Shown here: piece by piece, positions 8,107 to 16,580 of the stretch
Layout: every line of letters begins with the position of its first letter
Numbering within the stretch: the stretch's first letter is position 1
Assembly: GCA_015075625.1 (NCBI GenBank)
Contig: JABTTZ010000001.1
Span: 930,001-994,000 of the forward strand
Direction of reading: 5' to 3'
DNA: 64,000 nucleotides
Source: Anaerolineales bacterium
Lineage (GTDB): Bacteria > Chloroflexota > Anaerolineae > Aggregatilineales > UBA2796
The notes under the pieces: model-generated
What the model was told of the DNA's origin: nothing
The model's database searches: none
The model's input: the letters and a program-made list of their open reading frames with translations, nothing else
Made by a program: the position numbers and the translations under genes

Positions 8107-9429
8107 TCACCCACTGGATAGTTCCGATAGGGTGAGACTCTCGGCGCGTTCGGTGCGCCATGCGAGAATAGGAGCAACCACGCCCAAGCGCGTTTGTGCC
8201 AACTGCGAATCAACACTCCCATCGTCTAGCACCTCAAAGCCGAGACATTGGGGTTGTTCGTCAAGGTTTTCGCGGCTGGGGATGGTCGAAATCAGATCGA
8301 CCAAATAGCTCCCCGGACGAAGGTACTGGGAAGGAATCGGGCAGGTGGCGGTATAGTCCCCCACTTCGAGATCAATATTTCCGCGGTTTAGCTCGGCGTC
8401 AAAATCGGTACTGGTCAGTACGCAAATGCCTTCATTGTTCCACAGGCGAAAGGCAATTTGCGCCCCTTTGATCGGCTTCCGCACGCGATAATCAATTTCT
8501 ACAGTGCAGCCATGTGTAAGGCGAATCGTCGGGGTGAGCGCCCCTTCGCCATCACGTATCCGCGCTCCGGTAAAGGCAACTGCTCGCAGCCGTTCCCATG
8601 GGCGGGCGCTTAGGTCAAAGGTAACCGCTCCGGCAAGCTGTACGCTGTGCGCCATGTACTGCTGGACAGCAGAACCGGCATCGCCATAGTAGACCATGCG
8701 TCCATTTTTCAAGAGAACTCCCGTGTGGCACATGCGGACTATTGCTGACATGTTATGGCTGACGAATAAGACCGTTTTCCCTGAACGGGCAACATCACTC
8801 ATCTTATTCAAGCATTTTTTCTGGAAGGCAGCATCGCCAACCGCCAACACCTCATCAACAATTAAAATTTCCGGCTCAAGATGGGCGGCGACAGCGAATG
8901 CCAAGCGAAGGTACATCCCGCTCGAATAATGTTTTACGGGTGTGTCGATGTACTCTTTGACCTCGCTGAAAGCGACGATCTCATCAAAGCGGCGATCAAT
9001 CTCGTGGCGTTTCATCCCTAAGATAGCGCCGCTCAGGTAGGTGTTTTCGCGCCCGCTCAGTTCACCATGAAAGCCTGTCCCAACTTCCAAAAGCGACCCG
9101 ACCCGTCCGTCAATATCCGCGTACCCCTCGGTGGGATCGGTGATCCGCGAAAGAATCTTGAACAGGGTGCTTTTCCCTGCCCCATTATGCCCAATCACGC
9201 CCAAGACTTCCCCGCGTTTGACCTCAAACGAAATATCTTTCAGCGCCCAAACACGGGAGGCGGCACGCTTTCGTTTGGGATCAGCGCCTTTGTCAATCCG
9301 CTGGATTGCCCGCAAGGGACTACTCGCCATCTGACTGATCGCTTTGCCTAGCGTTTTATAGTTTTCTTTTGCCCCGGCAACGCGGAATTGCTTTCCCAAG
9401 CGCACAACACGGATGACAGTTTCAGACAT
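8107..9429 (-). CDS. Wzt-like polysaccharide-export ABC ATPase with C-terminal beta-sandwich
   Basis: The 440-residue product has an ATPase domain (about residues 1-270) with Walker A GHNGAGKST, the signature region HYSSGMYLRLAFA and Walker B EILIVDEVLAVGD, all typical of the Wzt/TagH group that exports O-antigen-type polysaccharides or teichoic acids. The C-terminal 170 residues resemble the Wzt carbohydrate-binding beta-sandwich that recognises the modified end of the glycan. The start at 9429 is chosen because AAGGGTG lies seven bases upstream; a longer frame to 9549 lacks a ribosome site. No partner permease (Wzm) is nearby, so it must work with a channel encoded elsewhere. A methyltransferase gene is divergent and could cap the glycan. 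Confidence 0.85.
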   Translation of the reverse strand: MSETVIRVVRLGKQFRVAGAKENYKTLGKAISQMASSPLRAIQRIDKGADPKRKRAASRVWALKDISFEVKRGEVLGVIGHNGAGKSTLFKILSRITDPTEGYADIDGRVGSLLEVGTGFHGELSGRENTYLSGAILGMKRHEIDRRFDEIVAFSEVKEYIDTPVKHYSSGMYLRLAFAVAAHLEPEILIVDEVLAVGDAAFQKKCLNKMSDVARSGKTVLFVSHNMSAIVRMCHTGVLLKNGRMVYYGDAGSAVQQYMAHSVQLAGAVTFDLSARPWERLRAVAFTGARIRDGEGALTPTIRLTHGCTVEIDYRVRKPIKGAQIAFRLWNNEGICVLTSTDFDAELNRGNIDLEVGDYTATCPIPSQYLRPGSYLVDLISTIPSRENLDEQPQCLGFEVLDDGSVDSQLAQTRLGVVAPILAWRTERAESLTLSELSSG

Positions 9430-9594
9430 GCACACACCCTTACATCGATCACGATAGGTCAAGATGGATAGTTCAATGATGTTGTTGTTATAGCGATTCT
9501 CGCCTTCGAGAGTATACAATATCCGATGCGCATTGGTCATCCCATCCATCTATACGCAGCATAACACTGAGTAAGGGCTTTCTTAGTAATCATC

Positions 9595-10482
9595 ATGAGC
9601 GATTCACCCACCTATAATGCGGATGCTGTGCAGAAGGCGTATGCCACGGACGACGCCCTTGCTTTACGGCAATCGATCCACGAATTATACAGCGTCCCGC
9701 GCACGAACTTCGCTGAATGGGTTTTGAACAAAACCGCTTGGCGGGGGGATGAGAGCGTCCTTGATGTGGGGAGTGGGCAGGGGATGTATTTCTCTGCGGT
9801 ACGCAAGCGAATCCCTCGTGGAAAATTGGTCGGCGCGGATTTCTCGTTAGGGATGATGCAGAAAGCGGCAAAACACAACCCACACGAGGCACGGCTTGTC
9901 AACACGGATGCCATGCGCCTGCCCTTTGGACGGAAAACATTCGATGTTGTCTTGGCAAACCACATGTTATTCCATGTTCCCGATGTGGATCGCACCCTTG
10001 CTGAAATCAAGCGCGTGATTCGCCCTACGGGCGTTTTACTGGCGTCTACAAACAGCCAGTTCAACCTCCCCGAACTGGATCAACTGATGCGCCGCACGTT
10101 GATGCTGCTTGGCGGGAAAGTTGGGGAGATGCCCTCTCCGGTGGCAACCTTCCCTCTGGAAGATGGCGCTCAGATCATGGCAAAGCATTTTTTTGCCGTT
10201 GCCCGCTACGATCTACCGGGGGCATTTGTCTTTCCCATTGCCCAGCCCGCCATCGACTATGTGAACAGCCTCCGCGCCCTGCGTGAACCCCTTTTACCCA
10301 AGAAAATCAGGTGGGAAGATTTTATTTCCACCCTCAGTGATCAGATTCACCGGATGGTCGATTACTTCGGAGAGATCGTTTTCACCAAACTCTCAGGGGT
10401 GATTATTGCTACCGATGCTGGCGGCTTTATCAACGACTACGTGAATCGGATCATTGTTAACCGGCGGCGGCGTGGTGGGTAG
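9595..10482 (+). CDS. Class I SAM-dependent methyltransferase
   Basis: The 295-residue product carries the SAM-binding signature VLDVGSGQGMYFSAV (about residues 52-66), the acidic loop GADFS after the second strand, and VLANHMLFHVPD for motif IV/post-II. The fold is class I Rossmann of the Methyltransf_11/25 type. The substrate is unknown. It is divergent from the Wzt-like ATPase, so action on an exported glycan is possible but unproven. The ATG at 9595 has only a distant AAGGG 18 bases upstream. Confidence 0.85.
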   Translation: MSDSPTYNADAVQKAYATDDALALRQSIHELYSVPRTNFAEWVLNKTAWRGDESVLDVGSGQGMYFSAVRKRIPRGKLVGADFSLGMMQKAAKHNPHEARLVNTDAMRLPFGRKTFDVVLANHMLFHVPDVDRTLAEIKRVIRPTGVLLASTNSQFNLPELDQLMRRTLMLLGGKVGEMPSPVATFPLEDGAQIMAKHFFAVARYDLPGAFVFPIAQPAIDYVNSLRALREPLLPKKIRWEDFISTLSDQIHRMVDYFGEIVFTKLSGVIIATDAGGFINDYVNRIIVNRRRRGG

Positions 10483-10577
10483 GGGCATTGCCAATTGGCG
10501 GTGATCTTGCTAGGCTCACCTTGGGCAGGTTGTCTCTGTTCATGCCCAATGATGATGTAGGATGAAGGATCATCTTT

Positions 10578-11783
10578 ATGAAGCGCTGGACACGTTTTTT
10601 TCGCCTGACTACGGTCGCGCTCCTTGGCGCTGTTGTTTTTACACTGACATTTACCACGCTCTGGCGTAATGCCCTCGCCGACGTATCAGAACCGGCGATT
10701 AAGCCTCCCCCACTCAAGGTAAATTTCACGCTGGACACCCGTGAGGTGCTGCGCGGCTATACCTTACCTCTCTACCTCACCCATGCTGGCGATGGTAGCG
10801 AACGGCTGTTCATCCTTGAAAAAGTGGGGCGTATTCAGATTGCCCAAGCGGGGAAACCCCTTGCCACACCCTACCTTGATATTTCCGCCATTGTCGGCTC
10901 AACAAGCTATGAACAAGGGCTGCTTGGTCTTGCCTTCCACCCAGAGTACCGAACGAATGGCTTGTTTTATGTCAATTACACCAATAAGGAAGGGAATACC
11001 ATTGTCGCGGAATATCGCGTTTCGACAGCCGATCCCAACCGCGCCGATCCAAACTCAGGGCGGACGCTGCTGACCTTTACACAGCCCTTTCCGAACCATA
11101 ATGGTGGCATGGTCGCCTTTGGCGCAGATGGCTATCTGTATATCGGCGTTGGCGATGGTGGCAGCGCTGGCGATCCGCTCCGTGCCGGACAAGACAGCGG
11201 GACATGGCTAGGCAAGATTCTGCGGATTGATGTCAGTGGGATGCCCTACACCATTCCCCCAAGCAACCCCTATGCCGATGGAAAAGATGGCTTACCAGAG
11301 ATTTGGTCGCTTGGCTGGCGCAACCCCTGGCGCTTTTCCTTTGACCGGATGACGGGCGACCTATATGTTGGTGATGTCGGGCAAAACGCTTATGAAGAAG
11401 TCCATCTGGAAAAGGCGGGGTCGCCCGGCGGCTTGAACTATGGTTGGAACATTATGGAAGGCTTGCACTGCTTCCGCGCCGCCGCGTGTGATAAAAGCGG
11501 GCTGGTGATGCCCATTGCCGAATATGATCATGGCGAGGGAATTTCGATCACCGGCGGGTACGTCTACCGAGGGGAGCAGTTCCCTGCGCTGCAAGGCTAC
11601 TACTTCTTTGGCGATTTTGGCTCTACGAAGATTTGGGCGCTCAAAGCGAACGATGCTGGCGCTTGGGAGATGAGCGAAGTCCTTCAACCGGGCTTCCCGA
11701 TCAGCAGCTTTGGCGAAGATGAGGCGGGCGAACTCTATGTCGTTGATTTTGGGGGGAAGATTCACCAACTCATCGCCAAATAA
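10578..11783 (+). CDS. Exported PQQ-dependent aldose sugar dehydrogenase-like protein
   Basis: The 401-residue product belongs to the soluble glucose/aldose sugar dehydrogenase family (GSDH beta-propeller). Family motifs include LFILEKVGRI, GLLGLAFHPEY, PFPNHNGGMVAFGADGYLYIGVGDGGSAGDP, split here over the blade that carries the presumed catalytic His, and EIWSLGWRNPWRFSFD. The N-terminus has a basic start and a hydrophobic segment (about residues 12-30), so it is exported or anchored. Known members oxidise sugars with PQQ and calcium; PQQ synthesis genes are not in this window, and some homologues have no demonstrated activity. AAGGA lies nine bases before the ATG. Confidence 0.85.
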   Translation: MKRWTRFFRLTTVALLGAVVFTLTFTTLWRNALADVSEPAIKPPPLKVNFTLDTREVLRGYTLPLYLTHAGDGSERLFILEKVGRIQIAQAGKPLATPYLDISAIVGSTSYEQGLLGLAFHPEYRTNGLFYVNYTNKEGNTIVAEYRVSTADPNRADPNSGRTLLTFTQPFPNHNGGMVAFGADGYLYIGVGDGGSAGDPLRAGQDSGTWLGKILRIDVSGMPYTIPPSNPYADGKDGLPEIWSLGWRNPWRFSFDRMTGDLYVGDVGQNAYEEVHLEKAGSPGGLNYGWNIMEGLHCFRAAACDKSGLVMPIAEYDHGEGISITGGYVYRGEQFPALQGYYFFGDFGSTKIWALKANDAGAWEMSEVLQPGFPISSFGEDEAGELYVVDFGGKIHQLIAK

Positions 11784-11819
11784 CACATCACAAGGGAAAA
11801 TGATTCTCTGATACGATCT

Positions 11820-11865
11820 GGTGGGTCGTCTGCGTTCGTTTTCCATCGCCTTTCTACGACCCACC
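11820..11865. repeat. Inverted repeat ahead of the Gfo/Idh gene
   Basis: GGTGGGTCGT (11820-11829) and ACGACCCACC (11856-11865) are perfect ten-base arms around a 26-base loop. No T-run follows, so a terminator is unlikely. It could be a leader structure or binding site for the gene at 11917. Confidence 0.4.
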
Positions 11866-11916
11866 GGGCGTTCGCAAAACAAGAAAACCACCCATCAAAG
11901 GATTTGCCTCAACCTC

Positions 11917-13008
11917 ATGTCCACAAATACCATTCGTGCAGCTGTCATTGGTTTGGGCGTTGGCGGAGCGCACTTGCGCGGCTATCAGGTAGCGCCCGGC
12001 GTTGAGATTGTGGGGATTTGTGATAGCAACCCAGCACGCCTTGCCGAGATTGGCGAGAAACATAATCTTCCAGAGTCTGTGTACTTCACCGATTACGAAA
12101 CATTGTTCAAAGAGGCAAAGCCAACCCTCGTCAGCATCGCCCTTCCCAACGCCCTCCATGCTCCGGTGAGCATTGCCGCAATGGCGGCGGGCGCCGATGT
12201 CTTGTGTGAAAAGCCACTGGCAATGACCAGCGCCGAAGTCCATGAGATGGTGAAAACCGCCGAACACTATGGTCGCCGTCTCATGGTGTCCTATAACCAC
12301 CGCTACCGTGCTGATGTCTTTTGGATTCGCCGCTTGATGGCAGAGGGGCGCTTAGGACGCATCTATCAGATTGAGGCAAGTTGGCGACGCGAGACGGGCA
12401 TTCCGGGGTGGGGATGGTTTGGCTCGCAGGCAATGTCCGGCGGCGGGGCGATGATCGATCTCGGTGTTCATGTCCTTGACATGGCGCTCTGGCTGCTCGA
12501 TTATCCAAAGGTTGTCAGCGTGAACGGGGCAACCCGCTCGCTCTTTGGCAAGCGTGGGCAAAAGGTGTGGGGGGAGGCACGTTGGCTGAAAGATGCCTCT
12601 AGCGTCTTTGATGTCGATGACGGTGGGATTGGCTTTTTGCGTTTAGGAACAGGCGTGACGATGGTGCTTCAGGCGACATGGGCAGAACATAAAATGCCTA
12701 ACGAAGACCTCATCCGTCTCGAAATTCAGGGGAGCGAGGGGACAGCCATTCTGAGCGTTCCCAACTATACCAAGCAAGACACCGTAACGTTTTATACAGA
12801 GATTGGCGGCGCACCAGTCACTGTCACGCCGCACATCCGTTGGGATGGACACTGGTTTCATGAGCGGCTGATCGCAGAGATTGTGACCGCCATTCAAACG
12901 GACACTCCTCCGCCCACTACTGGCGAACAAGGGTTGGTTGGCGTACAGGTCATTGAGGCGATCTACCATGCCGCCCAAAGCGGACGTGAAGTCGTCTTTC
13001 CCGGTTGA
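11917..13008 (+). CDS. Gfo/Idh/MocA family NAD(P)-dependent oxidoreductase
   Basis: The 363-residue protein has the N-terminal Rossmann motif GLGVGGAHLRG and the family's CEKPLAMT loop containing the conserved Glu-Lys-Pro, whose lysine takes part in catalysis. The C-terminal alpha/beta domain shows GGGAMIDLGVHVLDMALWLL. Family members oxidise or reduce sugars and inositols with NAD(P). The ATG at 11917 is chosen because the Rossmann strand follows within six residues and AAGGA lies about 13 bases upstream. aroQ starts 27 bases downstream, so the two genes are probably cotranscribed although no pathway link is evident. Confidence 0.9.
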   Translation: MSTNTIRAAVIGLGVGGAHLRGYQVAPGVEIVGICDSNPARLAEIGEKHNLPESVYFTDYETLFKEAKPTLVSIALPNALHAPVSIAAMAAGADVLCEKPLAMTSAEVHEMVKTAEHYGRRLMVSYNHRYRADVFWIRRLMAEGRLGRIYQIEASWRRETGIPGWGWFGSQAMSGGGAMIDLGVHVLDMALWLLDYPKVVSVNGATRSLFGKRGQKVWGEARWLKDASSVFDVDDGGIGFLRLGTGVTMVLQATWAEHKMPNEDLIRLEIQGSEGTAILSVPNYTKQDTVTFYTEIGGAPVTVTPHIRWDGHWFHERLIAEIVTAIQTDTPPPTTGEQGLVGVQVIEAIYHAAQSGREVVFPG

Positions 13009-13035
13009 GTGGGTGCGTAGGGAATTTTCTATTCT

Positions 13036-13476
13036 ATGACGACGATCTTGCTCCTAAGCGGACCGAATCTGAATTTATTGGGCGTGCGTGAACCCTCGAT
13101 CTATGGAGGGGTGAGCTACCTTGAAATCGTTGCTCGCGCCCATGCTCATGCCGAGAAGCGAGGCGTCAGCCTACGCGATCAGCAGTCGAACCATGAAGGA
13201 GTCTTGATTGATGCCCTGCAAGGGGCAAGGGAATGGGCAGCCGGAGTCGTGTTCAACCCCGGCGCCTATACCCACACGTCCATTGCGCTGCGTGATGCGA
13301 TCACGGCGGTGGGACTTCCTGTTGTTGAAGTTCACCTCAGCAACATCCATGCACGGGAATCATTCCGCCACATATCGTACCTTGCACCCGTTTGCGTAGG
13401 GCAGATCAGCGGGTTTGGTTGGCATAGCTATATCCTAGGGATCGATGCCCTGCTGCTGCATCTTGGTGCGGGGTAA
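13036..13476 (+). CDS. aroQ: Type II 3-dehydroquinate dehydratase
   Basis: This 146-residue enzyme catalyses the third step of the shikimate pathway, dehydration of 3-dehydroquinate. All family signatures are present: [16 protein letters not shown] with the catalytic Tyr at the end, [15 protein letters not shown] and [14 protein letters not shown] with the catalytic His. Length is normal. It lies close behind the Gfo/Idh gene. A hairpin overlapping its stop serves the opposite strand. Confidence 0.96.
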   Translation: MTTILLLSGPNLNLLGVREPSIYGGVSYLEIVARAHAHAEKRGVSLRDQQSNHEGVLIDALQGAREWAAGVVFNPGAYTHTSIALRDAITAVGLPVVEVHLSNIHARESFRHISYLAPVCVGQISGFGWHSYILGIDALLLHLGAG

Positions 13477-13500
13477 AAACCCTGTTCTCAGCGTGAACAG
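13474..13500 (-). terminator. Probable terminator for the PspA-like gene
   Basis: On the minus strand, CTGTTC and GAACAG pair around a seven-base loop and are followed by GGTTTTTAC. It overlaps the aroQ stop codon and ends the convergent transcript. Confidence 0.4.
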
Positions 13501-13548
13501 AACGGTGCGGACATGCTGTAGCGCGTCCCTACTACGATGGCTCTAAGC

Positions 13549-14448
13549 CTATTCCGGTTTGCTCAGCCGTGAACGCCGCCGAGCAAGATCGGCATCAACA
13601 TCTGGATCACGTGCTGGATCAGATGGGGGAGGGCTGGTGGTGGTTTTCACAGGGATGGGCGCTGCTTTATCCGGCGATCCTTCCCCGCCAGTAACAGGGA
13701 TTTTTTGAACGATCTTTGGCGTTCCGCTAGTATCCACCTTCGGCGCGTCGGCGGGATGGCTTTCCCCTTCATGGGGGGGCTGTGCCTGCGTTTCAACCCG
13801 TATCGGCGTGATGAATTCCTCTACTTTCTCACGAACATTCTTCAACACATCGGAAAGAATCGCCGGAAATGCCGGACGCGGCGGGCTGCTATGGCTGTCA
13901 TGGCTATCATTACTAGGGGTGTCATGACTATGCGGGCTATGTGTCGCATCCTCAAGCGGTGCGGTTGAAGCCGGCGGTTGGCTGTGGGCTGATTCGCCAT
14001 GTTCAGCAGCACGCTCGGCTTGTTCGCGGCGGGCATCGCTGACGAGTGACTCCAGTGTGTTCACATGTTGAATGAGGTCAAAGGTAGCCCCCCGGTGGCG
14101 CTCCAATTCTGCTTCCCACTGGCGTCCTTTTGCTCGTCCCCGTTGGATAGCGCTGACGATTTGCCGCGCCCCCGCGTCGTCACCGCGTTCAAGGGCGGCA
14201 TCGGCTTTGGTATCTAGATCGGCATTTTCGGCATAAAGCGCCTCAAGCCGTGCTTTCAGACGATCTTCTTCGCTCAGGGCAATCTCCACCTGTTTTCGCA
14301 GGGCGGCGATCTCCCGATCCACATCTTTTCCCAACTTATCAGGTGTCAATGTTTCGGGAAGGGGAGGCAGGCGTTCTGTCCCCCCGCCGAGGAAATTTCG
14401 TAGATTGGCTTGGAGCAAGACATTCAGCTTATCGAGAAAATCAGACAT
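13549..14448 (-). CDS. PspA/IM30-like coiled-coil protein with low-complexity tail
   Basis: The 299-residue product begins with an amphipathic helix (FLDKLNVLLQANLRNFL) like that by which PspA/Vipp1 proteins sense stressed membranes. A charged coiled coil follows to about residue 165, including the PspA-like segment ALERGDDAGARQIVSA. The last 130 residues are His/Ser/Pro-rich, then Pro/Thr/Asp-rich and probably disordered, replacing the usual C-terminal helices. The ATG at 14448 is chosen because AGGGGGG lies six bases upstream; five residues more are possible. Assignment rests on pattern rather than a strict motif. A membrane-protecting role is inferred. Confidence 0.6.
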   Translation of the reverse strand: MSDFLDKLNVLLQANLRNFLGGGTERLPPLPETLTPDKLGKDVDREIAALRKQVEIALSEEDRLKARLEALYAENADLDTKADAALERGDDAGARQIVSAIQRGRAKGRQWEAELERHRGATFDLIQHVNTLESLVSDARREQAERAAEHGESAHSQPPASTAPLEDATHSPHSHDTPSNDSHDSHSSPPRPAFPAILSDVLKNVREKVEEFITPIRVETQAQPPHEGESHPADAPKVDTSGTPKIVQKIPVTGGEGSPDKAAPIPVKTTTSPPPSDPARDPDVDADLARRRSRLSKPE

Positions 14449-14845
14449 GACAGCCCCCCTCATTTCCTCTTATTGTAACATGCGCCTCTAAGTTTGTTCG
14501 CCCACCCCCCGTTCATTTCGTCCCCGTGAGCATTCTTAGAAGAGAATCAAACATACGTTCCGAAAAACTCTAACAAAATCTTGACAAATGACGTTGATGC
14601 CCGTTTGCAAGCGCCCCGTGAACCCTTTCGGGGTATGCCCTGATGGTGAGGAAGAAAACCTTGTTTACTGTCTCCCTGTCTTGGTGAACCGAGGTGTTTC
14701 TTGCTCTTTCCATAGCGCCATTCCAAAATTTTGCTAGGTATTCAAACTACACGTTTGTGAAAAAAAATACCGCCAAAGGTTAGAAATTTGAAATTGTTAA
14801 GCCCACAACAGGGGGATCACATGACCGGATCACCCCGATGGGTAC
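14449..14845. other. Long AT-rich intergenic region without a gene
   Basis: About 400 bases between the divergent PspA-like and HU genes show no convincing frame. A TTGACA at 14581 has only TTTGCA at the -10 position. The AT-rich part at 14720-14800 is a possible site for nucleoid proteins, HU included, but no defined site is seen. Confidence 0.4.
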
Positions 14846-14874
14846 TTGACAGGTAGGGCAATTCGGACAATGAT
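14846..14874 (+). promoter_or_regulatory. Promoter of the HU gene
   Basis: TTGACA (14846-14851) and AATGAT (14869-14874) are 17 bases apart, with a start expected near 14881, giving a leader of about 50 bases to the HU start codon. Confidence 0.65.
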
Positions 14875-14931
14875 AGTATGTGACGTTTTGTTAAGCGGGC
14901 GCACCCCGACAAAAGAAAGGCAAGCCAGACC

Positions 14932-15261
14932 ATGCAGAAGACCGAACTCATCAGCAAAGTGGCGAAAGACACGGAAATGACCCAAGATGCGACGGCGAAG
15001 GTTGTGAATGCAACCATCGACGCCATCGTCGCTGCCCTCAAGGGTGGTGATAAGGTCACACTCACGGGCTTCGGCACCTTCGAAGTTCGCAAGACAAAGG
15101 CGCGTGTTGGCACGAACCCTGCGACCCGTCAGAAGATTCAGATTCCCGCTGGCAAGCGTGTCAGCTTCAGCGCGGGCGCTGTCCTGAAGAAGGAAGTCAC
15201 GGGGAAAGGCGACACACCGAAAGCCAAAGGCGCCAAGAAACCGGCTGCCAAGAAGAAGTAA
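14932..15261 (+). CDS. hup: HU-family nucleoid protein with basic tail
   Basis: The 109-residue protein has the HU/IHF fold: helices to residue 40, GFGTFEVRKTKARVGTNPAT around the beta-arm, and GKRVSFSAGAVLKK. HU bends and compacts DNA as a dimer. After the usual end near residue 92 it carries a Lys/Ala-rich tail (AKGAKKPAAKKK), like histone H1, as found in some actinobacterial and other HU proteins, probably adding nonspecific DNA affinity. AAAGG precedes the ATG. A terminator follows, so it is monocistronic and probably highly expressed. Confidence 0.93.
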   Translation: MQKTELISKVAKDTEMTQDATAKVVNATIDAIVAALKGGDKVTLTGFGTFEVRKTKARVGTNPATRQKIQIPAGKRVSFSAGAVLKKEVTGKGDTPKAKGAKKPAAKKK

Positions 15262-15291
15262 CTTCGCCCTTGTCTGAGTCAGTCTAAAACA

Positions 15292-15327
15292 AGGGGGCAG
15301 GCATCTGGCTTGCCCCCTCTGTTGTTT
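15292..15327 (+). terminator. Intrinsic terminator after HU
   Basis: A G-C-rich stem of about ten pairs (AGGGGGCAGG with CTTGCCCCCT) is followed by a T-rich stretch, CTGTTGTTTC. Confidence 0.6.
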
Positions 15328-15410
15328 CTATGGGTTCTATCCCCTCCTTGCCCCGTGTATAATTGACCGCGAACTACCCATCTAAATCTCACGGAATTCA
15401 CAAAAACACG

Positions 15411-16484
15411 ATGAAACTTGGCATTATTGGCTTGCCGAACAGCGGCAAGACGACGATCTTCAACGCGCTCACCGGCTTGAATCGTCCAACAGGCGCATCC
15501 TCTGGAAAAATTGAGGTCGTCACCGCCGTCGTCTCCGTTCCCGACGAGCGGATCGACAAACTGAGCGCAATGTACAACCCCAAAAAGACAATTTACGCGA
15601 CGATCACCTACACCGATATTGGCGGCTTGGAAAAGGGGATCAGTGCCAGCGGCATTAGTGGGGAACTGCGGAATCACCTTCAACAAGTGGACGGCTATAT
15701 CCATGTGATCCGCACCTTTGCCGATGATACGGTACCGCACCCCGAAGGGGAGGTGAATCCCCTCCGCGATCTGGAGACGGTAGACAGCGAATTCCTCCTC
15801 TCCGATCTCGTTATTGTGGAGCGGCGCTTGGAGAAAATGGCGGAAGAACGGAAGCGCTCCAAGATTGTCAATGTCGTCCTCTTTGAGCGCGAAATTGACC
15901 TTCTGAATCGGTTTAAAGTGCAGTTGGATGCCCTGCAACCCCTGCGCAATAGTACCGTTACCGAGGAAGAAATGAAGATCATTCGGGGGTATGGGCTGCT
16001 CTCGCTGAAACCTGTTTTGGTCGTCTTTAATGCCGGAGACGCCCTGTACGATTTCAGCGCGATCCACTACCCCCATGAAGGATCGCGCCTCGCCAGCCTG
16101 CAAGGGAAAATTGAAGCAGAGATCGCTCAACTCTCCGGCGATGATCAGATGATGTTCTTGGCAGAATATGGGATTGATGAGCCGGGTGCGCGAAAGGTGA
16201 TCCGCGAATCCTACGAACTGATGCATATTCAAGCCTTTTTCACTGTTGGTCCTGATGAAGTGCGGGCGTGGACAATCCCGATTGGCTCAACAGCACAAGA
16301 GGCGGCGGGAACGATCCATTCCGATCTTGCGCGGGGATTCATTCGGGCAGAGGTAACCCCGCATCAGGAACTGCTTGCGCTTGGCAGCGAGGCAGAGGTG
16401 AAAAAACAAGGAAAGATGCGCCTTGAGGGGAAGGAATACATCGTCAAAGACGGGGACATTATGCACATTCGGGCAAACGTTTAA
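15411..16484 (+). CDS. YchF/OLA1-like translation-associated P-loop NTPase, divergent
   Basis: The 357-residue product has the YchF layout: P-loop GLPNSGKTT at residues 6-14, switch-region YTDIGGLEKG, a long coiled-coil insertion, and a C-terminal TGS-like domain ending GKEYIVKDGDIMHIR. YchF binds ATP/GTP and ribosomes and is linked to stress responses. The nucleotide-base motif, usually NxDE, appears here as VVFNAGDAL, and overall similarity to canonical YchF looks modest, so it may be a paralogue; I withhold the symbol. TATAAT is present at about 15358. The ATG at 15411 is chosen because the P-loop strand follows at once. Confidence 0.75.
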   Translation: MKLGIIGLPNSGKTTIFNALTGLNRPTGASSGKIEVVTAVVSVPDERIDKLSAMYNPKKTIYATITYTDIGGLEKGISASGISGELRNHLQQVDGYIHVIRTFADDTVPHPEGEVNPLRDLETVDSEFLLSDLVIVERRLEKMAEERKRSKIVNVVLFEREIDLLNRFKVQLDALQPLRNSTVTEEEMKIIRGYGLLSLKPVLVVFNAGDALYDFSAIHYPHEGSRLASLQGKIEAEIAQLSGDDQMMFLAEYGIDEPGARKVIRESYELMHIQAFFTVGPDEVRAWTIPIGSTAQEAAGTIHSDLARGFIRAEVTPHQELLALGSEAEVKKQGKMRLEGKEYIVKDGDIMHIRANV

Positions 16485-16525
16485 GCGTTTGGTTAACACG
16501 GTGTCCTAGTCCCCGCACCCTGTAG

Positions 16526-16547
16526 GGGCGACCCCACAAGGTCGCCC
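16526..16547. repeat. Short palindrome GGGCGACC...GGTCGCCC, second copy
   Basis: Arms identical to those at 1802-1823 surround CCACAA. Here the palindrome is flanked by direct repeats of GTCCTAGTCCCC (16503-16514 and 16553-16564). It lies between convergent genes. Confidence 0.6.
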
Positions 16548-16580
16548 ACTGCGTCCTAGTCCCCCTTTGACCCCACTCAC

